Source of the DNA: Chrysomallon squamiferum
Taxonomy: Eukaryota > Mollusca > Gastropoda > Neomphalida > Peltospiridae
Length of the DNA: 64,000 nt
Assembly (NCBI GenBank): GCA_012295275.1
Contig: CM022665.1
Coordinates: 13,598,476 to 13,662,475, forward strand
Direction: 5' to 3'
Shown: piece by piece, positions 54,700 to 64,000 of the stretch
How positions within the stretch are numbered: position 1 is the first letter of the stretch
Layout: the number at the start of each line of letters is the position of its first letter
Notes under the pieces: generated by a model
Told to the model about the DNA's origin: nothing
The model's database searches: none
What the model saw: only the letters and a program-made list of their open reading frames with translations
Position numbers and translations under genes: made by a program

Positions 54700-55228
54700 T
54701 CATTCCAGTTTGATTACGTGTCATCTTGCCAATTCATTACTTGTTTACATGATGGACAACTCTGGTTTTTACTTTCCACAAAACATTTACAGATCAATGG
54801 ATCTCTAATGCCTGCATCACATGCTAGCGTTAGTAATACAAATTACAGATGGTTGTCGAAGCATGGGTTTAATTGGAAAGCTATCCGTCAAAACAAATGA
54901 AATTTTCATTTTCTGACTTACTTGACCCAAAATGTTGGTGCTATCACTGGTTGATATTGATTCTCTTGATTGCTGCTTAGGCCTGATAACCTTCACTGAC
55001 AGTTTGGCAAGTTTTAAAAGGAACTTGACTTGATAGAAGCTTTTTAATCATATTACTTTTAATCCTGCACTGATAGTGAGTAACATAGATGTAGTGAAGA
55101 TTGTCAAGTCCAGAGAAGAATTGTCTTCTTACCCAGTGGAATTTCTGTATAAAAAAAATACTATTTGTTTGTGATTTGTTGGCGCCTTGCTTCATGTTCA
55201 ATGTTTCTTTCACAACATTCCGTAGCAT
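54700..55228 (-). other. Antisense overlapping open frames, possible decayed coding sequence
   Basis: On the minus strand an 83-codon frame (start M-L-R-N-V-V-K-E-T-L-N-M-K-Q, ending at about 54977) overlaps a second frame that carries on with K-L-A-K-L-S-V-K-V-I-R-P-K-Q-Q-S and runs to about 54825. This is the pattern expected if one coding region was broken by a frameshift. No motif was recognised. It may be transposon debris or chance. Confidence 0.18.
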
Positions 55229-56035
55229 ATGAAAGGAGAATTTGTTTTATTACCAGTACTGTTAACTCATTTTACAATCTACATTTATTTCCTTAACATA
55301 AAGGCATCTGGGCATTTAATTATTTTTTTTTGTTTTTGTTTTTATTTATTTATTACTTCTTTTTTTTAGGTTTTTGTTGGGGTTTTTCCCATTTTTACTA
55401 GTATAGTATGGAGATAAAGGTGTTGTATTTCTCTGTGAAAGATCATAAATTAATGTGTAACAGTAATGAAAATCTAAATTCAAACCATGAAACATTTGTA
55501 CTTTGTTCTAAAAAGCATCAACCTATTCAGAGGTATTTCGGATACTACTTTTATGTAGTAAGAAATAATTTCTTGGCGAAAATATGTTCTAACAAACTTT
55601 TTGCTTATAAATTGTTAAATTACTATATGGATCCATGTACCCTTAAACAAATGTGCTTTTCTGTTCACTGAATTTCCCTGATATTCAGGATGTATTTAAA
55701 TATATTGTATGATATTCAGATGTTCTTAATATATTTTATTTCTTACTTTTTTTTCAGGAACAAAATTATAAAGTTATTGATTTATATCTGAATTACTATA
55801 CCTCCTAATAAGTTATTTTTCATTTGGATTTATAAAAATTATAATTAGAACAGGCTATAGCATCTGTATGAAGACACTCTGTATGCACATATTTGATTCA
55901 GTTATTAGTCATGCAACCATAAAAGAAACAACAAATTATCCCTAATTGAATTGCAAAAACATGTTCACCAGGCTCTTGGGAATTACAAGTTTGCTGACAC
56001 ACTAAATTATAATACACAGTTTACTTACTTATTTA

Positions 56036-56036
<1 letters not shown>

Positions 56037-56072
<36 letters not shown>

Positions 56073-56073
56073 T
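56037..56073. repeat. (ATT)n microsatellite
   Basis: About 11 ATT units. Confidence 0.95.
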
Positions 56074-57548
56074 AAAATTTAAAAACAAATTGGTTTTACA
56101 TTGAAAGTCTTTAGTGTTAAATGATCTGACCTGTTGAATAGTAAGTTATTTAATGTTTCGTGTATATTATACATTCAGATATTATTATTTTAGATTAATA
56201 CTTTGTATGAATATCTAGAAAGTTGAAAATTATTTATTCAGGTCATCTGAAAGAATTGAGATAAACAAAATTATGTAGCTAGAATTATTTTACTCTATTT
56301 CATCAGAATAAAATATGAAAGTACTTTTCATTTGATTCTTTCAATGTTGATAAATTTAACGCAAACAAAATCAAACATAACAGAATTACTAGGTTCTTCC
56401 AAATTGCATGTGAACACCACATTTGTAATGCGCAGCTATTTATTACAGGTTACTGATTGAAGTTTTGAATGATTAACTATATTTGTTTTTTGCTGACCGG
56501 TTTTCTAATCAAATGGAGAAATGCAACAATATTTCACAGCATCCTGTTTTTGAAATAAGTGATGTTGCGGCTGACAAATCCTATAACTAATTACTATCAA
56601 TCTTGACCAGTTAATTAGGTTTATTTGAAAGGCGTAATACTTATCAAGGGATTTGTGTTGTATTACTGATGATGACAAAAACATTGTATAATTTGATAAC
56701 CGACTAAATATAATGACCTGTAATACAGACTGATAGTAAATAGTGTTAATTGTGGTACTGATTATATGTTCAAAACTTGTCACTTCAATTTATTTTTCAT
56801 TTTATGTGTGTATATAATGTAACAATTAATACCCCCCCACACAAAAAAATAATAAAAACATTAATACCAAACCAAAAAACTACTGTATGAGTATGTGTAT
56901 GTAAATGTGAGTGAGCAAGAGAAATAATGAATATTATTGTTATTTTTGACTGGAAGCTATCCATCCACCTGTTCATTATAGTATGGACATCTTTGCATTA
57001 CAGATTTTCTTATGCAGCTGGAGTTTAAATGTTTTTACACATACCACTGTGTTTGTATTTCGGTTTCTAAACACCGTCACCTGTTCAGGGAAGACTTGTT
57101 TAGAAATGCCTTTTTAATAGATCTTGGTACATGGAGAATGGTATTTGGTACTGATATTTGATACTGCATTTATTTCAAGAAATAAATTATAATAATGACC
57201 ATCACAGAATTAGAATATTTTAATAGTGGTTATTTGATGTCAAACTTGTTGTTGTTGTTGGAATGGAACATTTCACAGTATGTATGCCGATTCATATGCT
57301 GGATTTTGTCATTTTGTTTGAATTATTATTATAAGCAGTAAGTTCATTTGGCTTTCTGAGGTCCCCACAACTGATCACATTAAGTTGTGAAAAACAACTC
57401 AACATTATTGTTACATTAAGTAACATTAATTTTAATTGCTTTGGATGAGAGAAAAGAATAATTCAAACAGCACATGAACATTTACATGCACACACACAAA
57501 TACAACCAAATTTAAAAGGTTTTTTTTTTAAATATATATTTTCTGTGT

Positions 57549-57723
57549 GCATACAAACATAATTAGCTGGTTATGCAAAGTAGTTACATGGATGCCAAAA
57601 GGGGTGTTCTTCCTTATGAATTTTAATTCTTTTGAGGGACAGGAAGAACTTGAACAAAGATTTGTTACATGCATACAAATTATTAGTTATGCAGAGTTAC
57701 ATGTGCAAAAAGTGGTAGTGTTC
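57549..57723. repeat. Diverged direct duplication, period about 122 bp
   Basis: The copies at 57549-57610 and 57671-57723 share GCATACAAA, TTAGTTATGCA (or TTAGCTGGTTATGCA), GTTACATG and a final GTGTTCT, with small gaps. Confidence 0.55.
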
Positions 57724-58580
57724 TAAATTAATATTATATAAATAAAGAATTTTTATAAACAGGTTTGCAGCTCAGTTCATTTTAAAGAATAAATCATATA
57801 AAAAAAAAAAATGTGCACATCATATTAATGTAATTTACATTTTTATGCATGGCATCTGCTTATCATCTGCATATGTCACATTTTTTTTAAAATAATAAAA
57901 GAAATCCTTAGAATTTAAAATTGGGTTTGAATGCATAGCATTTTTGACTTTTTAAGATAACCTGACTGGAAATAGCTGTCTTTCTTTTTTTTGCCCTTCT
58001 TCTCATTCCTATGCACACATGAGAATGGCACTTTATGTTGTTTTTTGAGAAAAAAATGCTACAATTGATCTGTAGAACGCAGCTCAAGTATTTTGATCAG
58101 GAAATACATAAATAAACACTTTGGGAGACCTCCTATGAAAATGCCTGCAACATGTAGTCAACGGTTTTTCAGACTTGAGGTAATTTCTCACACCTGTCTA
58201 TGGAGTGAGAACAGCATTTTTGAGAATGTTTGTTAAAGTTTAGCACCCAGGTCTTCAGCTGAATCAAGATCACCTGTCAACCTCATGCTAGCAGAAGGGA
58301 TCTTTTAAAAATCAAAAAATCAAAATGCCTATATAATAGCAATCTCTTTCTCTGACTCTGTCTCTGTCTCTCTCACACTATAAATAAAAACCTTGATTTA
58401 AAGCAAACTGTAAGATGACTTTGTTATTTTGTCAGTTGCTTGAAGCAAAGGTTAAAGCTTTTAAAATGTTTAAATCTTTCATTTATTTATTATTTTATTT
58501 ATTTCCAAAATAATTAAAATGGAAAAAGAAAAGCCTTTAAATAACTTTTGATTTGAATACATATTTCTTACTAACTTCAG

Positions 58581-58710
58581 GTTTAGAAGACATAACAGCA
58601 GACACATTTGAGCCCAGACTAAGACTGAACTTTCCTATTGTTCTACCTGTGAATGAACCTTTTGAAATAAAGGTTTTTCCTCCCAAGGGAAACCCGAAAC
58701 CATCATTCAG
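58581..58710 (+). CDS. PTK7: PTK7-like exon: first half of Ig domain 4
   Basis: This exon follows CTAACTTCAG and ends at TCAG|GTAAGT. Two bases complete a Ser codon (A+GT), 42 codons follow, and two bases (AG) are carried onward. The sequence opens L-E-D-I-T-A-D-T-F-E-P-R and ends F-P-P-K-G-N-P-K-P-S-F, close to the recalled PTK7 pattern [IL]-E-D...FEPR...PPKG-x-P-x-PS; this is the most diagnostic exon here. Where Ig domains, including vertebrate PTK7, have the B-strand cysteine just before x-P-P-K-G, this exon encodes valine (GTT, about residue 222). The core Trp and F-strand Cys would be in the next exon, which was not found in the remaining 5.3 kb. Confidence 0.9.
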
Positions 58711-61700
58711 GTAAGTTATTGATTAATTAATCACTCAATTTTTCTTCATTGGTTTATTAAATAACATTTAATGACTTACAATCTTTATGTCTGATAATTA
58801 TTTTGGCATTTTGATACCAGTTTCTGTTAAAATTGAAAATCCAAAGTTAAATAAATGTATCTTTAATCATTACACCAAACTTAGCACAGTCTTACTTGCA
58901 TTCCCAAGTTCCAATATTGTCCAGGCTGCATTTACCCATATAAATTCAAAGCAGAAAAGCACAACAAATATAGAAGAGCCTAGTAAGTTAAGACTAAAAG
59001 GATAATCAACACACTGTTTCTATCTAAGAAGTTGAACGATCAGTAAAAACATATTAGGTTATTTTTAATGTTTTATCATTTTATATTCTTATTGAGCTAG
59101 TTCTTCTTTTAATATCATTGATGTAGATTTCTTAAATTAGAACCACATGCATAGTTAGAAAGGTTGGGGATACAAGTCTTAAACTAATTCACATTAACAT
59201 TGAATGTACCTTGACTGTATTCCCATAACAAATGTTGTTTTTTGTTATTTTTTACTACAGTATTCTAAGTTAATAAAACGTTATACTACCTATAGCCATC
59301 TTTCTACCAGTATCTTGACAATTGTTTTTTTTTTTACAATTTATCAATTTGTTTGTCTTGGTTTTGGACAATAAAAATTATGATATGATCCCAGATGTGA
59401 AATTATTTTCCTGAACCTGCATTATGTTAGTGTATTAGAAGATTAGTGTGCAAAGTTAATGCTTTACTCTTTTTTGTTAGCTCTTGATAGGCACCAAAAC
59501 TATGAGAAATTCCCTTCATCTATCATCCATAAGGGTAATGGCTTAACAGCAAGGCCAGTTGTTGTTTTTTTTCTCCTATCATTTATCATGGTAATAAATA
59601 TGGGATACAGATTTTAACTTGGTTTTCCTACATATGTCTGTACTTTATAATTGGTATCTTAGTCTGGTGTGATAAACATGCAACATTTCTACCACATTCC
59701 AACAAAAAATACCTAAATATCTCTTTGATGTCACATCTGGTTTGCTTTTCATTTTGATGATGTATTGCAGATTATGTTATCCATAAGACATTTTAATGTT
59801 TATAATAATTTTCGTTGGTTTCACAGCACAATAAACAGTCAATAGTGTCATTAAGTTGTAATGAATATAATAAATTTCTTAATTTCATATGAAAATGTGA
59901 CTGTCTTGAACTTTTTTTTATTTAACATTAAACTATGTCTTCAAGTTTACAGAATTTTATTACTTTTATTTAGTTTTATTTTATTTCATTTTTTATTTTA
60001 TTTTAATATTATTTTCGTACTTTTTTTTTAATGTAAAATTCTTACATTTCAGTAACATTTTAAAGTTATTTTAATGATTATAATAATCTTGCTTTTTTCT
60101 TTTAGAAATTAAAAAAATAATAATAACATAAATAAAAAATATTCGTGGTAAAGATTTTTTTCTTTTTATTACATTAAGATAAACTTCCACGGTTCTATGT
60201 CAGATATGACTGAAAATCATTAAGACAGTTTAAAAAAAACCCACCATCAGTCTGACATGGTGTTTTCATATTACCTGATGACTGAATTATCAGTGTTAGA
60301 AACCACATGTTGATGAGCTAGCTTTCAGCTACTTATACATAATCAAACACAACTGTATTGATATAAACTGTGGTCCTGATACCATAAGCTGGAAATAGGA
60401 AACTGATCCACATAACCTTTGTAAATATTTGTTTCCTTGCATAGCAAAAAACAGAACTTATTTATCATCATACATCTGTTTTCATAGTCATGCTGTGAAG
60501 TAGTATGGATTCTAGTAATTGGCCTGGCAGTGTGTAAAACTTGTACCTCATTCTGTGTGGGCCACCATGTACTAACGTGTGTTAATGTGATAACATTCAA
60601 AGTTTAAAAATAAACAAAAAATAAACAACAAGAATGATGAGTCTGAATGTATTTAAAGACATTCATCAGATCCAGAAAAAAAGAAAAAAGAAATGTAATC
60701 AATTTCTACTCATGTTTTCATCTGTTTTCTTTATTTTACCTTTTTGTTTGTTTTCTTTTTCTTCTTCTTTCTTTTTTTTTTTTTTTCTTCTTGTTTTTTC
60801 TGTTTTTGATGTTCTGATGTTGCTTGAACTCCAAGATTATTAATTGCTTTCATGTAAATAGTCCAACTGAACAGATAAAATTTTAGAACATAACATTTAT
60901 ATTCTTTAATTTTAATTTTTATATATATAGGGGTTTTTTTCTATTCACTATTAAAATATTAATTATTTTTTTAAGCTGGAGCAAATACCGTTTCACTTTT
61001 AAAACACATCATTTACTAAAAAAAATGTTATTCAATATTTAATAAATTTTAATTCTTGTTCATGTGTGTGGCTAATTTAGCAAATTCTATATGTGCTTTC
61101 CTGTCATGGGAAAGTGCACATAAAGGTTCCTAAGGGCGTAAGAGCAATCCACTATATGTAAAATCTTTTACATTTGTATTATTATTACATATTCACTTAA
61201 TTAAAAGCTAAAAACACCCCTATTATTATCAAAGGGTGGAGGTATTTTACCCTAACTATTCAAAGAAAAATGAAAAAAAAAATGTGTGTGTTGTGTATAT
61301 ATATATATTTATGATCATCTTTGCATTAGTAATGGAACCCTTGCCAAAGTGGGAAATAGCCCATAAGAAGGATTTCACATAACGTCCACTCCATCTCACA
61401 CAAGTTCTTCATTAATGAATTTAAACCTGGCCTAGATAGCTAAATAGGTGACACATATCCTACAGTGACTATTTCTTTGGTAACTAATGAGTGTGTTGAT
61501 GAGACCAGACTAACTGCTTGTGTTTCATTGCCAAATGTTCCACAAGGAAACTAAATGCCTTCGTGTATTTGGCACCTTATTTCAGTAACAACATTAATAA
61601 ATTTTAACGACTGGCTCACACACCTCACCAGAATAAGATAGTTAACATATTTCAAATGTAATTTGAACACCTGATATTCTCAGTGAGCTTCTAAAAATTT

Positions 61701-62487
61701 AAAACACTGTTTCTGGTTCCATGCCATATACAGTCTGCAAATTTTAAATCTTGATAAGATTTTAAATGATTATGTTCTTTAATAAGTATGTGCATCAGTG
61801 TAATACATGGATGATTTTTCTTTCTTTCTTTCTTTTTTTCTAGAGAAGAAGTTTCATTAAATACATTTTCTCATTATATTGCAGTTTCCGGTTGTAATAT
61901 ATTTTCATGTTATAATTCTTATCTACAGCTAGTGTTATTCAGAACCCATATCTGATTTTTTTTATCTCCTTTGTTTTGTCACAAAAATAAAATTGTTGAT
62001 ACACCATGATATTTGAAGAATCTGAAGCAACAGCATCTTAAATTACAGAGTGGGGAGTTGTTGTTTATGACATGCTCAAATCCAAATTGTTCCTTGTCAG
62101 TCTCTTCATGTAAAATTCCACATATACAAGACAAGCAAAGGCACCACACATGTTTGAGAAAGCCAGGCTGAAGTACCATAGGGAGTAATTATTGGATGCT
62201 GTCTGCACACCATATTACTGGATCTATTTTAGCTAAGGGAGCCATTCTTTTCTGGATGCTCTTGTCACATTTTATCAGTGCAAATGACTTGTCTTCATTC
62301 TATGTGTAGGCAGAGGTATTGTTTCCTCGACTTTGCAAGATAGGTGATTCCAAAAGCCTTGTATCAAAGGCAAAAAAATAAATGAGCTTACACCTAAAAT
62401 ATGTAGAACAGTTGGTTTGTTTCCAAAATGTACAAAATTCTTATATTTTGGTTTTTTTAAATTATTTTCTTTATGGGTTTTTCTCAC

Positions 62488-62523
62488 AATAAAATATTGT
62501 CATAAAAAAAAAAAAAAAAAAAA
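62488..62523 (+). other. AATAAA followed by poly-A: possible retroposed 3' end
   Basis: AATAAA at 62488-62493 lies about ten bases before an uninterrupted A tract of 20 (62504-62523). This is the form of a copied, polyadenylated RNA. No coding sequence or target duplication was identified upstream, so a chance A tract is possible. Confidence 0.3.
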
Positions 62524-62553
62524 GAAAGCAAAGAAAAGTAAAAATCTAAAGTG

Positions 62554-62714
62554 TTGTCTGCAGCCAGGATATCTTCATTTATTTTGTTACTGAAATTTTA
62601 ATTGGTAAAATACATTTTTTGTTTTTGTTTTTATGATCCAACTAAAAGGTCAGGTTACCTGCAGTCAAGATTTCTTCAATTCTGGGGTTTTTAAATTTTA
62701 ATTGGTAATGAAAT
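62554..62714. repeat. Diverged direct duplication, period about 101 bp
   Basis: The copies at 62554-62614 and 62655-62714 share CTGCAG[CT]CA[GA]GAT, TTCTTCA or ATCTTCA, and AAATTTTAATTGGTAA. A T-rich spacer lies between them. Confidence 0.6.
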
Positions 62715-62845
62715 AAAAGATTTATTGGCTTTGTTTAATAATACACCAGATGTTATATATTTAAAAAACATTTCATCTGTATTTTTTTCCTTTTATTTAT
62801 TTACAGATAATGATAGCTTTCTAAATTCCCATCAGAATAAAAATA

Positions 62846-63545
62846 CAGTGGTTATAACTCAATTTGCTCGTATATCAAATCAATTTTCTGAATGAAATTA
62901 ATTAAAATACCATTAATCTGTTCCAACCCCCCAAAATCCACCCCAATTTTTTGTAACGTGTTTTTAAATAAGAAAAATGTATGTATAAATGACAAATTGT
63001 GTACAAAAATAAAATAAAAGATAATTTAAAGAAATAAATTGGTTTTGTAAAGTGTACATGGTTAGGGTTTCTCCATCTTTTCATGGACAGAGAGGTCTGC
63101 AGCTTAGAAATTATTTTCATGCCTTTGGCTGGAGTTACGGTCTGTATCGACTCTTGCTTCAGTATGGTACATATTGTAAAAGTACTATGCTCGTACTGCC
63201 TAGCCATGTTGACTACAAACATACCTCACTCATGTTTTTCTATGAATTCATGCTTTATTTCAATGGACAACATCTGCTTCCTCTTCTCAGTGCTGTCCTT
63301 TGCACTCATTTTCTTAGGATCCATGGAAATATGACAAAATACTGCACAAAACATGAGCACAACACAACAGATGCTTCCACAGTTAGATTACCACATGCAG
63401 CAAATGATTGAGATGCAGGATGCTGGGCAGATGTTATGTTGTTCATTGCACCAGCTAGCAGTGTATCTGAAGCTTGCTTGTAACTCAAATTTTGGCTCGC
63501 AACTGAAAGCAAAAAATTTAAATTGTTCAAATGATATATAAACTG
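62846..63545 (-). mobile_element. Relic pogo/Tigger-like DNA transposon, internally deleted
   Basis: The left end reads CAGTGGTTATAACTC after a TA, the form of pogo/Tigger terminal repeats. It runs into CTCGTATATCAAATCAATTT, and near the right end GTAACTCAAATTTTGGCTCG appears; such CTCGTA(A/T)-CTCAAA strings are typical of Tigger-like ends. The right terminal repeat is decayed and its edge near 63545 is approximate. Between the ends, on the minus strand, lie a 5' leader and the start of a transposase; the rest is deleted. At about 700 bp it is far shorter than an autonomous copy. Confidence 0.62.
63064..63309 (-). pseudogene. Broken N-terminus of a pogo/Tigger-like transposase
   Basis: Read on the minus strand, the frame starts M-S-A-K-D-S-T-E-K-R-K and continues with a helix-turn-helix-like segment (I-E-I-K-H-E...E-K-H-E), then V-V-N-M-A-R-Q-Y...S-T-F-T-I-C-T-I-L-K and V-T-P-A-K-G. 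This fits the psq-type DNA-binding domain at the start of Tigger-family transposases. A TGA stop interrupts the frame after E-K-H-E, and homology ends soon after I-S-K-L-Q-T-S-L. The second DNA-binding domain and the DDE catalytic domain are absent. It is dead and lies inside the relic element. Confidence 0.6.
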
Positions 63546-64000
63546 TGTTGGTGCATGCAAAAATGATGGATAAGATACATAGCATGTTTTGATGCTACAA
63601 AGTAATAGTTTCACTCAAACGAAATATATCCATTTTGATATTTCTTTATTATTCTTCACCTTAAAATCTATAAATTCTGAAATATTATATAATATGCAAT
63701 ATCCATTTTCAGCTTTCCTTCTTTTACTTCTGTAAGTCTTGCTGGTTATTTGGACAGAAAATATTTCCTATAGTAAAATTGTGGTTCTTTGGTTGGTTAT
63801 TAAAATGCCATTCAATTTTGATGCTAATTTTTCTGCAAATGGGGTGGTCAGTTATGTAATAACTCAGTGTTGCATATCTACAAAACTAAATAAGATAATT
63901 CAAATCTTTTTTTTTTTTTCTTCTGTTTTGTTCATCTTTTTCTCTTCGTTTAGCTGAACAATAAGTTTGTCAAATGCATCCATGATTTTCCCATGCACCA

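Larger units (their letters stand above)
47364..58580 (+). other. 11.2-kb intron between Ig3 and Ig4
   Basis: A phase-1 intron bounded by GTAAGT and CTTCAG. It contains microsatellites (CT/CA at 49.3 kb, TA at 50.4 and 54.2 kb, ATT at 56.0 kb), very T-rich stretches at 53.4-53.8 and 54.4-54.5 kb, two antisense coding-like patches (51737-51946 and about 54700-55230) and a diverged duplication at 57.5-57.7 kb. Confidence 0.88.
58711..64000 (+). other. Downstream intron inside Ig4 (partial)
   Basis: Begins with GTAAGT in phase 2 and runs to the end of the window. No exon with the expected core Trp, D-x-G-x-Y-x-C and phase 2-in/1-out pattern was found. It holds T-rich tracts, a direct duplication (62554-62714), a poly-A tract preceded by AATAAA (62488-62523) and a pogo/Tigger-like relic. 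Confidence 0.8.

Noticed and set aside
63052-63411. 119-codon + strand frame
   Set aside because: Shadow of the relic transposase, which reads on the opposite strand.
1-64000. CRISPR arrays, bacterial operons, ribosome binding sites, rRNA
   Set aside because: The DNA is plainly eukaryotic and intronic; tandem repeats here are microsatellites without regular unique spacers.

Overview
The window is eukaryotic, almost entirely intronic DNA from one large animal gene on the + strand. It is strongly A+T-rich by eye and crowded with microsatellites, poly-T/poly-A tracts and decayed transposons. Five short exons can be read, 700 coding bases in 64 kb. Joined in silico they give about 233 residues of extracellular immunoglobulin (I-set) repeats. 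The best match from memory is PTK7/CCK4 (off-track in flies), the catalytically dead receptor-tyrosine-kinase-like Wnt/planar-polarity co-receptor. Support comes from a W-I-[DE] start to the second Ig domain, an FANGSL stretch in the third, and an [LI]-E-D...FEPR...PPKG-x-P-x-PS block opening the fourth. Very long introns, composition and repeat style suggest an invertebrate, perhaps a mollusc such as a cephalopod. The species is inference.

Layout: 1-22939 is upstream intron holding a TA-flanked miniature transposon (10139-10734), an exon-like antisense reading frame (about 14975-15287) and a GC-richer island (18521-18780). Exons at 22940-23075 and 40624-40778 form Ig2, split by a 17.5-kb intron. 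That intron holds a possible 66-bp in-frame cassette exon (38381-38446) and a three-unit minisatellite (40088-40292). Exons at 46147-46294 and 47233-47363 form Ig3, and the exon at 58581-58710 starts Ig4. Ig1 and everything after the first half of Ig4, including the membrane segment and pseudokinase, lie outside the window or were not seen.

Intron phases alternate 1-2, 2-1, 1-2, 2-1, 1-2: each Ig domain is cut once at phase 2 and domains are joined at phase 1. The candidate cassette sits at a phase-2 cut, so it would insert 22 residues into Ig2 without shifting the frame. Other notable structure is a near-perfect 62-bp-stem hairpin (41115-41254), a relic pogo/Tigger-like transposon with a broken transposase start (62846-63545), and several diverged direct duplications. 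No complete gene, rRNA, convincing tRNA, CRISPR array or bacterial-type operon is present. No new multi-gene system was found; the most interesting items are the possible alternative exon, a cysteine missing from Ig4, the hairpin, and two or three antisense coding-like islands.
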